A stretch of 64,000 nucleotides of DNA from positions 1,731,501-1,795,500 of the forward strand of contig JAYJMM010000087.1 in assembly GCA_037349105.1 (NCBI GenBank), written 5' to 3'. The notes under the pieces are model-generated. The model made no database searches and was not told the DNA's origin. It worked only from the letters and a program-made list of their open reading frames with translations. Both the position numbers and the translations under genes were made by a program. The stretch comes from Limnomonas spitsbergensis. Taxonomy: Eukaryota > Chlorophyta > Chlorophyceae > Chlamydomonadales. Shown here piece after piece: positions 51,390 through 61,693 of this stretch. Positions within the stretch are counted from its first letter, which is position 1. Each line of letters begins with the position of its first letter.

Positions 51390-51910
51390 GTGGAAATGTC
51401 CGATACTAGGTAAACGCGTTTACCATGGTAAAAGTCGTTTACCCTGGTAAGGGTAAGAGTACCCTGGTAAAGGAAATGTTACCATGGTGGTACCCTGGTA
51501 ACAATACCCCGGTACTTGTGTCCGTTACTATGGTAACAATACCCTGGTTGTACCATGGTACGTGTGTCCGTAACTATGATAACCATACCATGGTACAAAT
51601 GTCCGATACTAGGTACCAATACCCTGGTATGCCCTGTCCGTTACTATGGGAACAAAACCATGTTATACCCTGGTATACCGTGTCCGATACTATGGTCACA
51701 ATACCATGTTATACCATGGTAGACCATGTCCGATACTATGGTTACATTACCCGGTTATACCCTGTCCGATACTATGGTTACAATACCACTCATGTTCTAC
51801 CTATTATACCTTGGTATTTTGGTTCATTACCATGGTGACGGTACCTTGTTATGCCATGTCCGTTACCTTGGTTACGGTACCCTGTTATTACTGTAGTGTC
51901 CATTAACTAT
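51390..51910. repeat. Array of near-palindromic TACCATGGTA-type motifs, ~9 units of 36-58 bp
   Basis: Units begin GTCCG(A/T)TACTATGG and contain TACCATGGTA, TACCCTGGTA or GGTTACGGTACC. Nearly every unit has one or more inverted CCATGG or GGTACC centres. Left of 51515 the motif is TTACCATGGTAA. The array abuts the foldback element, whose ends also carry ACCATGGTAACC. Confidence 0.8.
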
Positions 51911-51928
51911 GCAGTATCCTACACGTGT

Positions 51929-52405
51929 GGCACTATGAGACGGCATGGGGGGAGCCTTCCTAGTAACCATGGTAACCAGGCAGCCTAGTAAGCTTTACCA
52001 TGGGCTAACACGTGCCTAGTAAGCTATACCATGGTCGCTTTTCCCCTACCATGATACAAGGCGAGCAATCATGGTACCGCGACCTTGGCATTGAACTTGG
52101 TATGCATCACCAGATCACGACTTTGCAGCTTAAGACTTGAAGTCTACATCCCTTATTGCCCAACATGTACTCGTCACCACACGGTTGTCATTGATATATT
52201 ATCTAGGTTGTGCTTTACGACGCCTGCAGGGGTCATCGGCATGCAACCTTGCTCGTCCTCCTGATTTACCTCCCACCGCGCATGTGCAATGTCTTCAACT
52301 TGTGATTGACCCTACCTCTTGCTTCGAGGACCACATACACATATTCTAACTCTGCGACCAGGTAGACCAGGTGACCAACAGTCAATTTCGCACCGCTGGA
52401 AAATT
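51929..52405 (+). repeat. Left terminal inverted repeat of the foldback element
   Basis: A 477-bp arm that includes GCCTAGTAAGCT, TACCATGGTCGC and the short frame seen again, reversed, in the right arm. It carries an extra GTAGACCAG relative to the right arm. Confidence 0.88.
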
Positions 52406-52664
52406 GTTTCAATCTTTTTGTGGATGATGTGGCTAGGTGGAAAACATTGCTGAGGGACAGTTTCTAGAGGGCGAGGGGATTGTGATTTATTTCCATTTAT
52501 TTACTTATGATAGGGGGGAAGCTCTCATGCATGCTTTCTCTAATACGCTCTATCTTGCTTTCTCTCTCCTCTCTCTGAAGTGTCTTGACTTGTTGAAGGC
52601 TACCCTCTATCAGAGGGGGTGGAAATATTGTTGCATGCCTTTCGTTTTTGTGCCATGGTATTTT

Positions 52665-53100
52665 CATTCAATGGTGTGATTGCACGTGACGACTGTGCGT
52701 GGGAGAGAGGCATGCCAAGTGGTTCACCCTATCGTTTTAGAAATAGTCATGCAATTAGCATTCTACACCATTCACTGAGATAACATAGGCTAGCTTTGAA
52801 ACGCGCGCCAAGAGTGATGGTATAAGCTTAACGTCAGCCTTCATAGTTGCATGATCATGCATTGGGGTGATTGCATGTCACGGTTGCATGCGGGGTGGTT
52901 TACTACTAAATTGATGGCTAAAGGTATGGGCATGCGATACGCATTCTACACCATTCACTTAGATAACATTGGCTAGCCTTTAAGTACGCGCCGAGAGCGT
53001 TGATATAAGCTTAGCCTCGACCTCAATATTGCATGGTCATGCAATGGTGTGATTGCATGTCACGGTTGCGATCGAGAGAGAGGCATGGCATGCATGCGGG
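52665..53100. repeat. Direct duplication inside the foldback element, ~185-bp period
   Basis: GCATTCTACACCATTCACT..GATAACAT..GGCTAGC followed by ATAAGCTTA and TGATTGCATGTCACGGTTGC occurs at about 52757-52895 and 52938-53070. Part of a third copy (GGTGTGATTGCACGTGACGA) lies at 52672. Confidence 0.8.
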
Positions 53101-53388
53101 TGCTTCACCCCAACCATGGTTAAGGGTATGGCCCATGTTGTGATGATGGGTCGGCCTTGGCTGGCCAGCATGACGGAGTCGCCCTCCTTGCTCCGGGGAA
53201 GAGTGGCCATAGCTGAGGCTGCCACCGCATATGCGGGGTAGACGTCTAGGAGGGTGATGGTGCCATTTGAGCCACGGGCAAGCCTGGCAATCCACACTGG
53301 GGCCATGGCGCCATGCCCATGCTGAGCACATGGCATAAGACATACATGGATATCCAAGCAGCTGTCTGGGGGGATATCGATAGCCACC
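53101..53388 (-). other. Coding-like fragment inside the foldback element, unidentified
   Basis: The minus strand is open and reads LDIHVCLMPCAQHGHG, PVWIARLARGSNGTITLL, DVYPAYAVAASAMATLP and GDSVMLASQGRPIITTWA. Composition looks protein-like and is more GC-rich than the element around it. It could be a captured host exon. No family recognised; a chance frame is possible. Confidence 0.3.
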
Positions 53389-53622
53389 GGTACTTCTGAC
53401 TCGGAATTGCTTTATCGGTACTCGTGAATCGGTATATCCTGAGCCACGCTGCCTCGTCCGACGAGAAACATCGACTATCACATGATCAAGAAGTAAACAA
53501 TTGGGTACCGGTGTGACGTGATGCACCGGGCAACGGCTTGTTTACTTTATTTAAATGAAATGAGCAAAGATGTGGCATCGCCGATGTAGCAAACAGGGTA
53601 CCAGGGTACGGCCTGGTATTCG

Positions 53623-53652
53623 GATATAGACATGGAATTCCATGTCTATATC
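53623..53652. repeat. Perfect 30-bp palindrome
   Basis: GATATAGACATGGAA followed by its exact reverse complement, centred on an EcoRI-like GAATTC. It lies in the interior of the foldback element. Confidence 0.9.
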
Positions 53653-53889
53653 GGGGTGCGAATTGTGTGAACTCCATCCAGAACAAACAAGAAGGTCGGC
53701 CACCTAGGGATGGCAATTAATGGCATAGCGCACTATCATATTAATAAACACGCGTATGTGCGCATACGCGACCACCTAGCTCTGTCGTCACACTCCCGCT
53801 CTCTCAACTTCTAGCCATGACGAGCATAGTATCAAGCTCGTTGTGTACATGGTATCAAACAATCATTCGAAATCCTACTTGACTTAGGT

Positions 53890-54357
53890 AATTTTCCAGC
53901 GGTGCGAAATTGACTGTTGGTCACCTGGTCGCAGAGTTAGAATATGTGTATGTGGTCCTCGAAGCAAGAGGTAGGGTCAATCACAAGTTGAAGACATTGC
54001 ACATGCGCGGTGGGAGGTAAATCAGGAGGACGAGCAAGGTTGCATGCCGATGACCCCTGCAGGCGTCGTAAAGCACAACCTAGATAATATATCAATGACA
54101 ACCGTGTGGCGACGAGTACTTGTTGGGCAATAAGGGATGTAGACTTCAAGTCTTAAGCTGCAAAGTCGTGATCCGGTGATGCATACCAAGTTCGATGCCA
54201 AGGTCGCGGTACCATGATTGCTCACCTTGTATCATGGTAGGGGAAAAGCGACCATGGTATAGCTTACTAGGCACGTGTTAGCCCATGGTAAAGCTTACTA
54301 GGCTGCCTGGTTACCATGGTTACTAGGAAGGCTCCCCCCAGGCCGTCTCATAGTGCC
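53890..54357 (-). repeat. Right terminal inverted repeat of the foldback element
   Basis: A 468-bp arm, the reverse complement of the left arm apart from scattered substitutions and the 9-bp difference. Confidence 0.88.
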
Positions 54358-54385
54358 TGTGCCGCTAGAGGGGCTGCAACTCAAT

Positions 54386-54620
54386 TCAGACTTGGGGCAG
54401 CGTTGAAGTGCTAGGGAAGCAATCAAAGGTTAGATGAGAGGGAGTGATCTTCTTGCTGCAGCATGTGCACTGCCAGTCATGGAGAGTGAGCTTGAAGACA
54501 CAGGTCCGGCCATAGCAAGTAACCTCCCCAGCAGGCAAGAGGGTGAAGCCCCGCAGCGAGGCGAGCTCGCAATCGCTACATGCATGTGGCTGCCAGTTGT
54601 TTTCCTCATCTTGCAGTCTC
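54386..54620 (-). pseudogene. Cysteine-rich fragment resembling the zinc-binding region of KDZ transposases
   Basis: The minus-strand frame reads ENNWQPHACSDCELASLR, PAGEVTCYGRTCVFKLTL, HDWQCTCCSKKITPSHLT and FDCFPSTSTLPQV, then a stop. CX2C, CX4C and WXCXCC groups followed by CFPSTS..P recall the CxC-type zinc-finger region upstream of Kyakuja/Dileera/Zisupton transposases. There is no D..D..E catalytic core nearby, so it is a remnant at best. Assigned from memory of the family pattern. Confidence 0.35.
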
Positions 54621-54742
54621 CCCCTCAGGCCTTCTGCTTCCCCTCAGGCCTTCTGCTTCCCTCTTACTCCTGGTCAGATTGGCTGGCAGGCTGTCACAGT
54701 ACTTGCCTCTGTAATCTGACATGCCAAACTTCCATGCTTCAT

Positions 54743-55050
54743 TCAGAGTCCCCGGCCACAGCATTGCCCCCACGTTGAGGGCTCTTCCACATCATCCTCT
54801 GCTTCGTCATAGCGAGCTGCTTCTGCTACCTCTGCTTCTTCTTCTGCTGCTTTTTCCTTTCTGTTGTTACAGCTGTTGTGCCATGTTGCTGCGTCGATCG
54901 CGAGGCACCTGCTGAGCCGCTTTCCTTCGATCAGCCAATCCTCGGTGCGGCGTGCTGGAGAGAGTTTGCCAGTCTTGTCTGTGTACAGAATATGAGATTC
55001 GTAAAGATCCTTTCGGTCTGACAGACATTCTATATCGCGAGCACTGGTCA
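54743..55050 (-). other. Coding-like minus-strand segment, possibly the upstream exon of the cysteine-rich fragment
   Basis: An open frame reads SARDIECLSDRKDLYESH, DKTGKLSPARRTEDWLIE, GKRLSRCLAIDAATWHNS, then an acidic Ala/Glu run (EKAAEEEAEVAEAARYDEAE). On the minus strand it precedes the cysteine-rich frame, so the two may be exons of one transposase. The glutamate run could also be a simple-repeat by-product. Confidence 0.3.
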
Positions 55051-56002
55051 CCCAATGGGTCTGCCCTTTAGTGGTATTCGCAACATCCTCAAATCGCGCA
55101 CCAATACCCTGTGGACTGCATCTACAGCCATGCATATGAACCGCCCTTACAAAACAGCTGTAGGCACTCGCACGACCCCCCACTGTCCCATATGCTCCCA
55201 TCCCAATGATACCTCTGGCCATCTTTTAGGCGGTTGTGCTCATTCCTCCATGTCCGCCTCGTACATTGCTCGACACAACTGAGCTGTATGCATCATCCAA
55301 ACTGCTATTGCTAATGGCTCCCTAGGCTCCTCTTTTACTATCATGGATGCCACTTCCCGTGCTAACCTCCCCTTCGGGGTCTATGACACCCGTCTTCCAC
55401 GCTGGCTAGTACCCCGACGACCCCCCACTTTCCCTGACACCTTTGATTACTGTGACAAACTGCGACCGGATTTGCTTATTGTCCAAGGTCTCCCACATTC
55501 CGAATTCCTTCGTCTTTCCCGCGCTGGTCAACTCTCTAGCTCACAAACTATGTCTCGGCTCCAGAGGACTTGCACTGTACACGTTGTTGAAGTCGGTTAC
55601 ACCTCCGAATTTTCTTTCGAACAATGCCATGCCCGTAAATCAGAACAACATTTACAACTTATCCTTCTCCTCAAACATAATGGTTGGACAGTTTCCTTGG
55701 CACCCGTTCTCCATCATGCCCTTCCACCTGATCCTTCGCCGACCGTGCCCATCCCCCTCCCTCATCCTTCCCCGCCTTCTTCTCATACACATATCATCCT
55801 TCTGGGAACCGCAGGCTTCCTCTTTCGTCCTGCCGATAAAATCCTCAGCATGCTCGGTATCTCCAAACACGACATCTCCTCCGTCCTCAGCCGTCTCACG
55901 AAGCATACCATACGCTGCCATATAAACATCCTTCGTCAGCGTCGCCATCTGGAAAACTCCCCTGCCCATTATTGTCCGGTACCCCTTGACGACCCTCCTT
56001 AA
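55022..56002 (+). pseudogene. LINE polyprotein, C-terminal part: CCHC finger and restriction-like endonuclease
   Basis: The frame reads GLPFSGIRNILKSRTNTLW, then HCPICSHPNDTSGHLLGGC (CX2CX8HX4C) and YIARHN, a TGA stop at 55280-55282, and continues in the same frame AVCIIQTAIANGS. This CCHC plus RHN arrangement precedes the RLE of R2-type LINEs. Downstream are RPDLLIVQGLP, HVVEVGYTSEFSFEQ and HLQLILLLKHNGWTV, fitting a PD..E..K nuclease with a longer than usual spacer. The product ends at TAA 56000-56002. The element resumes near 55050 after the insertions. Confidence 0.75.
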
Positions 56003-56090
56003 CCACAAAGTTTTTTGTCTCCCGGTGTACGGCATTTAAAATCCCGTATTCCTCAAGCCACGCTCAGGCGTTTCTTTCTTTCTTTCCCTG
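56003..56090 (+). other. LINE 3' UTR with TTTC tail
   Basis: Bases 56019-56090 (from TCCCGGTGTACGG to TTCTTTCCCTG) recur as the tail of the SINE-like element at 39696-39768 on the opposite strand. This suggests that the two share the 3' end recognised by the reverse transcriptase. Confidence 0.7.
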
Positions 56091-56799
56091 TGCAAGTGGC
56101 TGTAAGAGACTGACAGTGACTAGAGTATTATATATTAGGAATGCTAGTCAATACAATAGCAGTAGCGTTTAGAATCATGGAGTATAATTAAATGAGTATG
56201 TGAATATCCGTCGTCCCCCTCTTTTCCCCCCATCGGCATCCCCCCTTGTGTGGATGGACAATTACTGGTGACCTGACTCTGAAATCAGGTACTCCAAGCT
56301 TGGACAAGCCCTATGTTCACATGACACATTCTTTCTTGGCCCCTTCCATTCCCTTCAGCTCCTCCCTCATTTTTACCCATTATCTCTTTTGATTGACCTC
56401 AGCAATATTTTTCTTTCCCTCGGCGATTCTCTGTGGCTCTGTTATCTAAAGATTCCTTGACCGGACGAGCTTCTTGGGAAGCCTTGTGTTTGCCAGTTTA
56501 GGTGAGATTTGAGAGGGACAGAAGCAGGAGGTGATAAGCTTCTGGAATGAAGACCTTGCAAGGAGAGGCCTCGAATTGGGTGACGCTGCCGAGTCGGCGC
56601 AAATAGCAAGCGCTACCCCTTTTATGTTCTTTGCTTGCTGGTTTACTTCTTGTTCTTGTCCATGCCTACGTCGACCATTTTCGAGGTACCGGTACTGTGT
56701 CACACCCTCGCTTGCCTGGCCTCATTTCCTGCATGAGGCTCTTGTCACAAGAGGTGTCTTAAGAGTCGAGTTGATGGATTGCTAGATTTTTGCCTGCAG
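56091..56799. other. No recognised gene
   Basis: A moderately AT-rich stretch. Short open frames on both strands at 56446-56785 have no motif. It may be intron upstream of the exon at 56800. Confidence 0.5.
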
Positions 56800-57030
56800 C
56801 AAGTGGCTCCCTTTTTATCAATATTCCCCCTCTTGATGCTAATAGGATGCCAATCGGAGGTGTTGGAATTGTGAAGGCCAGGACACTCGTCCCGGCGCAT
56901 GAGCGGATTGATTTTGATCTGGATGTGGCTGGCCTAGACCCAAATGTGTGCACGTATGCTGGAAAGGAGGACGATAACTCTGCGGAAGATCTGTTTCAGT
57001 ACTTGAACAAGGCAATTGAGAGGAAGAAAG
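56800..57030 (+). CDS. Exon of an unidentified gene
   Basis: A 231-bp exon between TTTGCCTGCAG| and AAGAAAG|GTGATT encodes SGSLFINIPPLDANRMPI, GGVGIVKARTLVPAHERI, DFDLDVAGLDPNVCTYAG and SAEDLFQYLNKAIERKK. It enters with 2 bases and exits in phase 1. Codon use and amino-acid mix look genuine, but I do not recognise the family and found no neighbouring exon with certainty. Confidence 0.45.
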
Positions 57031-57880
57031 GTGATTTGTGAACTTGGGGATGACAGCCTTCGGATGTCATTTTCCGGCACTGAGGACATTTTGCACACAG
57101 GGCGGTCAAACAACCAGTGGCCCCGCTTTCCCATGTGAACTCGCATGCTGCATGTTGCCTTGCCAGCATGGAATGCCAGGCATTGTGAATCCAACAAGCC
57201 ATATGCTCCTCCCATTCTCAGCCACAGGTTATCTAGGGTATAGGGTTCAAGACCCTGCCCTGGGGTGGCCGCGGGGCAGCCCCGATCAAAGGCAGCTCTG
57301 ACCATAAGGAGCGCTGTCAGGAGCAAACCTAGCACCTCCTGCACATGCCTCCCCTCCCCTCTCCAAGTGGGGCCCCTCGAGAGTGCCTGCCCCCAGCTGC
57401 CCCCCTCTGTCTCCGCCACCCCCCTTCTCTTCCCCACGCACCTGCAGGTGTCAAATCGCCAGCGCCTGCAGGAGCTCTTGTGAAAAACTCAATATCCTTG
57501 AGCGTGCTCAGTAGGGCAGAGACGACGCGTTACACGTGCAGCTGCTCGGGGCTCGTGAGTCGCATGCTGACGGCTGTCATCTGCGAGTGTGAGTAGCACG
57601 CAGCAGTCCGTTCTCGCCTTCAGGATGCACTCGAGAAACAGCTCGCGAGTGGGGGGAAATCAAAATGGTGGTGGCACAGCATGCGCCATCTGAGAGGCAG
57701 AGGGCAGGCTTAGCCTGAGATGCAGGTCCCTTGGCATGCACCTCCCCTGCACAGGCAGACTCCGTAAGCCATCCTCGGGAGATGGTGAAGCAAGCAAGCG
57801 CTTGCGTCTGGCTGGTCGCCCTTGTGCAGAATCTCCTCTGTCGTCCTGCCTACTCTGGCCCCAGTTCCTAACAACCCCAC

Positions 57881-57991
57881 TTGCAGCCCCTTATCAATGT
57901 TTAGCCGCGCGACTGCGTGCACCACCAACTCTTGCGTGGAGTCTTCGTTAGGTCTCATGCCCGCAAGGCCGTTCAGCACGATCTCCACACT
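57881..57991 (-). CDS. Exon resembling a HYDIN/CFAP47-type (ASH-domain) flagellar protein
   Basis: A 37-codon exon between TTGTGCAG| and CTGCAA|GTGGGG. It encodes SVEIVLNGLAGMRPNEDS and TQELVVHAVARLNIDKGLQ. The ..VLxGLA..(P)..E..LVVHA..A pattern recalls ASH-domain repeats of flagellar proteins such as HYDIN and CFAP47. A related but broken exon lies at 58191-58396. Family call by resemblance only. Confidence 0.35.
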
Positions 57992-58190
57992 CTGCACAAG
58001 AATGGGAGGGGTCGGTAGCAAATGGCACAGGGAGGGGGGGGTCTAGGGGTCAGGCAGAGCAGCATGGACAGCATCGGCAACATGGAGCAAGGTCCGAGCT
58101 GCTATCAAGCTTCCAACAACAATAGGCTGTGTGTGGGTTCAGGGAGGGCGCGGATGAGGGAGTCAGCATGGCCCGCCCCTCGCCCACCTA

Positions 58191-58396
58191 TCAATCAGCC
58201 TGCGCGTGCCACCTGCTCCATCTGAGCGTGCCTTCCACCGGAAACTTGAGGGCCCTGCCGGCGGCCTGCCTCGCCTCAGCGACGCCGTGCAGCGGCAGAT
58301 GCCAGAGCAGCGCCTCGGGCCAAGTGGCGCTGTGGCCGTGACCAGCACCTCCCCAGTGGCGGCCTTGAGTTACAGCGGGCAGAAGTCCAGCGGAAT
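58191..58396 (-). pseudogene. Broken HYDIN/CFAP47-like exon (one stop, one frameshift)
   Basis: After CTTCTCGCCGCAG| one frame reads IPLDFCPL, stop, LKAATGEVLVTATAPLG; the next frame carries on with ALLWHLPLHGVAEARQAA and GRALKFPVEGTLRW before CAG|GTGGCA-like sequence. The P.DFCPL..ATGEVLV..A.G..L...L.GVAE order is that of ASH-domain repeats. Either the gene is decayed or the assembly has two errors here. Confidence 0.35.
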
Positions 58397-59356
58397 CTGC
58401 GGCGAGAAGCGGGGGCAAGGGCAGGGAAAGAGTGCGAGGATGGGGGGGATGGGGCAGGGGTACGGGAGAAGGGTTTGATGATGGGGGGGCACACGTCACG
58501 GCCTGCGTGTGTGGGCGCATGGAAGAAGTTGATGACAAGGCGAACAGTATTTTGTAATTCTCACTGTCTGTGTCAGCCGGTCGCCATGCCTGGTCAAGAC
58601 CCGCAGCCGACATGAATGATTCCGCCCCCCTCCCCTCCTTCCCTGCGGCAAGAATCGGCTACTGTATCCTCTCACCTGCACCGTCGTTAAGACCCTGCCT
58701 TTACAGCCATGTCCCCACTGACATTTCGCAACCATGCAGATTGGGACTATATTGGGACATCTGCCTCCTCAAAAGCCTCTCAACCCTGACCTCAGAAACA
58801 GCAGCCGCTGCTGCCAACAGATGCCCCCCCCCAGAGGCAGCGGCCAACGCAGCCAGCTCGGCTGGCGCAAAGGTGGAGGCCCCATGCGACGCAGTCACGC
58901 AGCGCCCTGTATAAACTATCGCTTCGCCACGTCCAGCATGGCCTGAGATACCGCTCTCCTCCTGCTCCCTCGAATTCCTGAATTGATTACACCTTAACAA
59001 GCCACTGGGGCGAGGAGCTAGAAGGAATCCACAGAAGTGTAACGCTTCTCGAAATTGGCGGCTCCGGATCAAGTCCACCCAATTCCGAAACCATACCCAT
59101 TTTTTTTCATTCATTCTCTGAAAGTTATTTCGAAGTTATTTGAAGTCCCAATCCATTACGTGAGTGAGTTGGGGAATGGTTAGAGCCGACGGTTTCTGTG
59201 AGGGATGGGACAGAAGCTGACTCTTGCATGTGCTTTCGCTGCTCGCTTCTTGCATTTGACGAACATGTAGCGTCGACTTAACCGCGGTTGCTTGGCCTCT
59301 CCTTTGCATTCCGAGACTGGTTTTCTGGCTTGTGTTTCTGCATTGCTCTGCCGCAG
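58397..59356. other. No firm gene; one exon-like stretch on the minus strand
   Basis: After TATACAG| at about 58915 the minus strand reads GRCVTASHGASTFAPAEL then AALAAASGGGHLLAAAAA. A run of nine G inside it and the lack of a family match make it uncertain. Confidence 0.25.
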
Positions 59357-59555
59357 ATGGAAGCAGAAGAAACCAGAAACGCTTTGACCCTATTCTTGGG
59401 CGCGGATGCTGCTGCTGATTTTTCCACCGACGAGGTCAAGAGCCTCTGGCAGAAGGGCTACCGAAGCGCACGGAGCATGGGAAATGCCACGAGGGAAGGG
59501 CTCGGACACTGTGACCTTCTCCCGGCCCGCATTGACGACATACTGGCTGCGCATG
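59357..59555 (+). CDS. Possible first exon with a SAM-like helical segment
   Basis: An ATG directly after CTCTGCCGCAG and a donor GCGCATG|GTGAGT bound 66 codons plus one base: MEAEETRNALTLFLGADA, AADFSTDEVKSLWQKGYR, SARSMGNATREGLGHCDL and LPARIDDILAAH. The last part looks like a SAM/helix-hairpin-helix segment (L..GY.SA..M..AT..GL.....PARIDDIL), a type often seen at the N-terminus of repeated algal genes. If the ATG is only part of an internal exon, the CCGCAG is its acceptor. The frame continuing to 60529 is read-through into intron. Confidence 0.45.
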
Positions 59556-60224
59556 GTGAGTCATCAAAGGGTGCCACCACATCTCTCATGGACGCCATTG
59601 CATGGACGGTAGTCTTGCATGGACTGGGGTCTGCACTCCTCGCCCTTCCCTTGCTGCTGCCCCCCCTGCCTCTCGTCCAATTTATAATCTTCACATGGGC
59701 CCTGCCGGAGCCTGCACACAATGTCATGCTTGCTGACATGACTCTTAGGGCTGCAACGGGGCTGGGGTTGGACGGGAGTTTGTGCGGCTGCTCCCGTTTC
59801 TGCCCCGGTGCAATGCTATGCAATGCGTTGCGGAGCCAAAGGCCCTCAGTGGGGATTCCTAGTGTTGAGGGGGCTGCAGTAGTGCGCTCCGCTTTCAACC
59901 TGCATGTGCCTGGTCCAACATGTGCCAAGTCACACGTTGTTGACAGTGGAAGGCGGGGCCAAGTGCTCAGCCAGTGCCACCATATGGCCATGCGCGCATG
60001 CTCCTCGCGTTCCCATGTAGTGCTTCTTTTATCGACCTTAAGCTACATTTTAGCTACGCTCTGGCCTCCATCTGGAGGTCCCGGGACATGCTGCCTGGAC
60101 CACCGGCCGGAGGCCGCATTCACTCCCTTTCCGTGCTCCGTCATGTTGCTGACCTGTGCGCTCCCCGAACCCTGCTCCTTTTGGGAGAGGGGCATTGCAT
60201 TTGGCCTTCCAATGGAGGCTGCAA

Positions 60225-60435
60225 TGGAGGCTGCAACAGCTGCGTTGCCCGTCCCCTTCCCTCCCGCCCGCCTTTGCCCCATTGTCCCTTCCTTCCCCTC
60301 CTCTCAGTGTTGCCGCCGCGGACCCCATTCTTTTATTTTTAAATTATTTGTTCCCTTGCTGACTGCAGTGGAGGCTGCAGCAGCTGCTGTGGCGCCTGTC
60401 CCCTTCCCTCCCGCCCGCCTTTGCACCCGTCCCCT
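60225..60435. repeat. Direct duplication of ~65 bp, 130 bp apart
   Basis: TGGAGGCTGCA(A/G)CAGCTGC followed by CCCTTCCCTCCCGCCCGCCT occurs at about 60222-60290 and 60368-60432. It lies in the probable intron after 59555. Confidence 0.75.
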
Positions 60436-60744
60436 TAAGGCTCTCCTCATGCACTGTGGTGGGAGGGACATAGCTAATTATGCTTTATGTTCCTTAGCGA
60501 TTCCGAATTTTCTGTTTGTTCGAGTTTGAACCCGGTGACAAACCCTGGAAAGTGGGTGTTGCGCCTTCGGCGCGGCGACTTCTTATGGCGATTGATTAGG
60601 CCAAAATCGCAAAACCGACTTACTTTTGAATCGCCATGCAATCGCCATATGGCGCTCAATCACGGAATAGGACATCACTGGCCTCTGGCTTAAGACCTCA
60701 CGGAATTTAGTAGCTGACATATAGCTGAACCTCATTCCCAGAAT

Positions 60745-61470
60745 GTGTCTCCTACCCCACCTCAATATATTTAGTCGTTTTCTGACAGCTTGTTTGTTTG
60801 TAGAATACATCACCGCCCCCCTCCCACCCTAATGCACTGCATGCAGAGTGCATCACCGCTCCTCTCCCACCCTAATGCACTGCCTGCAGAATACATCACC
60901 GCCCCCCTCCCACCCTAATGCACTGCCTGCATGCTGCATCACCGCCCCCTCCCATCCTAATGCACTGCCTGCAGAATGCATCACCGCCCCCTCCCACCCT
61001 AATGCACTGCCTGCAGAATACATCACCGCCCCCCTCCCACGCTAATGCACTGCCTGCACGCTGCATCACCGCCTTCCTCCCATCCTAATGTACTGCCTGC
61101 AGAATGCATCACCGCCCCCCTCCCACCCTAATGCACTGCATGCAGAATACATGACCGCCCCCCTCCCACCCTAATGCACTGCATGCAGAATGCATCACCG
61201 CCCCCCCCACCCTAATGCACTGCCTGCAGCATGCATCACCGCCCCCCTCCCACCCTAATGCACTGCCTGCAGAATGCATCACCGCGCACTCCCAACCTAA
61301 TGCACTGCCTGCAGAATACATCATCGCCCCCCTCCCACCCTAATGCACTGCCTGCAGAATGCATGACCGCCCCCCTCCCACCCTAATGCACTGCCTGCAG
61401 AATGCATCACTGCCCCCCTCCCACCCTAGTGCACTGCATGCAGAATACATCACTGCCCCCGTCCGGTAAT
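60745..61470. repeat. 43-bp minisatellite array 1, about 15 units, after an acceptor-like module
   Basis: The unit is CCTGCAGAATACATCACCGC, CCCCCTCCCACCCTAATGCA, CTG. It is preceded at 60745-60803 by TGTCTCCTACCCCACCTCAA..TTTGTTTGTAG, which recurs after the array at 61620-61693 as TGTCTCCTACCCCACTTGAT..TTTTTTGCCTGCAG, the true acceptor before 61694. The array therefore sits between two copies of an intron end. Confidence 0.85.
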
Positions 61471-61693
61471 GCTTACCCCATTTGCTCCCCGAGCCCCTCC
61501 GATGCTGCGCCCCGTCTTGTTACTCCTGTGCCTTGGCGCACCTCTCTGCAATTATATTTGCTGCCCCCTCCCCTCCGAGGAGCCCCCCGGCCCCTGGAGG
61601 TCATTGCCTGCTGCCCATAATGTCTCCTACCCCACTTGATACCGGTATATTGAATCATCTTCTGTCAGATAGTTTGTTCTTTTTTGCCTGCAG

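Larger units (their letters stand above)
51929..54357. mobile_element. Foldback DNA transposon with ~470-bp terminal inverted repeats and TGT target duplication
   Basis: The arms 51929-52405 and 53890-54357 are reverse complements with only a handful of substitutions and a 9-bp insertion in the left arm. Both ends start GGCACTATGAGACGGC. TGT precedes the left end and follows the right end, a 3-bp target duplication as in PIF/Harbinger- or CACTA-type elements. The 1.48-kb interior has no recognised transposase, so the element is probably non-autonomous. The high arm identity suggests recent movement. Confidence 0.85.
45190..56090 (+). mobile_element. Dualen/RandI-like non-LTR retrotransposon, decayed and interrupted
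   Basis: The element has a C/T-rich 5' leader, a long frame with a cysteine protease, APE endonuclease and the beginning of reverse transcriptase, a gap of about 4.5 kb occupied by other transposons, then a CCHC finger, a restriction-like endonuclease and a 3' UTR ending in TTTCTTTCTTTC at 56090. Dualen/RandI of Chlamydomonas is the known LINE family combining APE, RLE and a cysteine protease. The reverse transcriptase core (YADD box) and RNase H are not seen. Three in-frame stops (49758, 50319, 55280) show that it is dead. The left boundary is approximate and no target duplication was found. Confidence 0.8.

Noticed and set aside
59288..60529. 413-codon plus-strand gene
   Set aside because: Only 59357-59555 has protein-like composition with splice signals. 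The rest reads through a donor into a low-complexity, duplicated intron.
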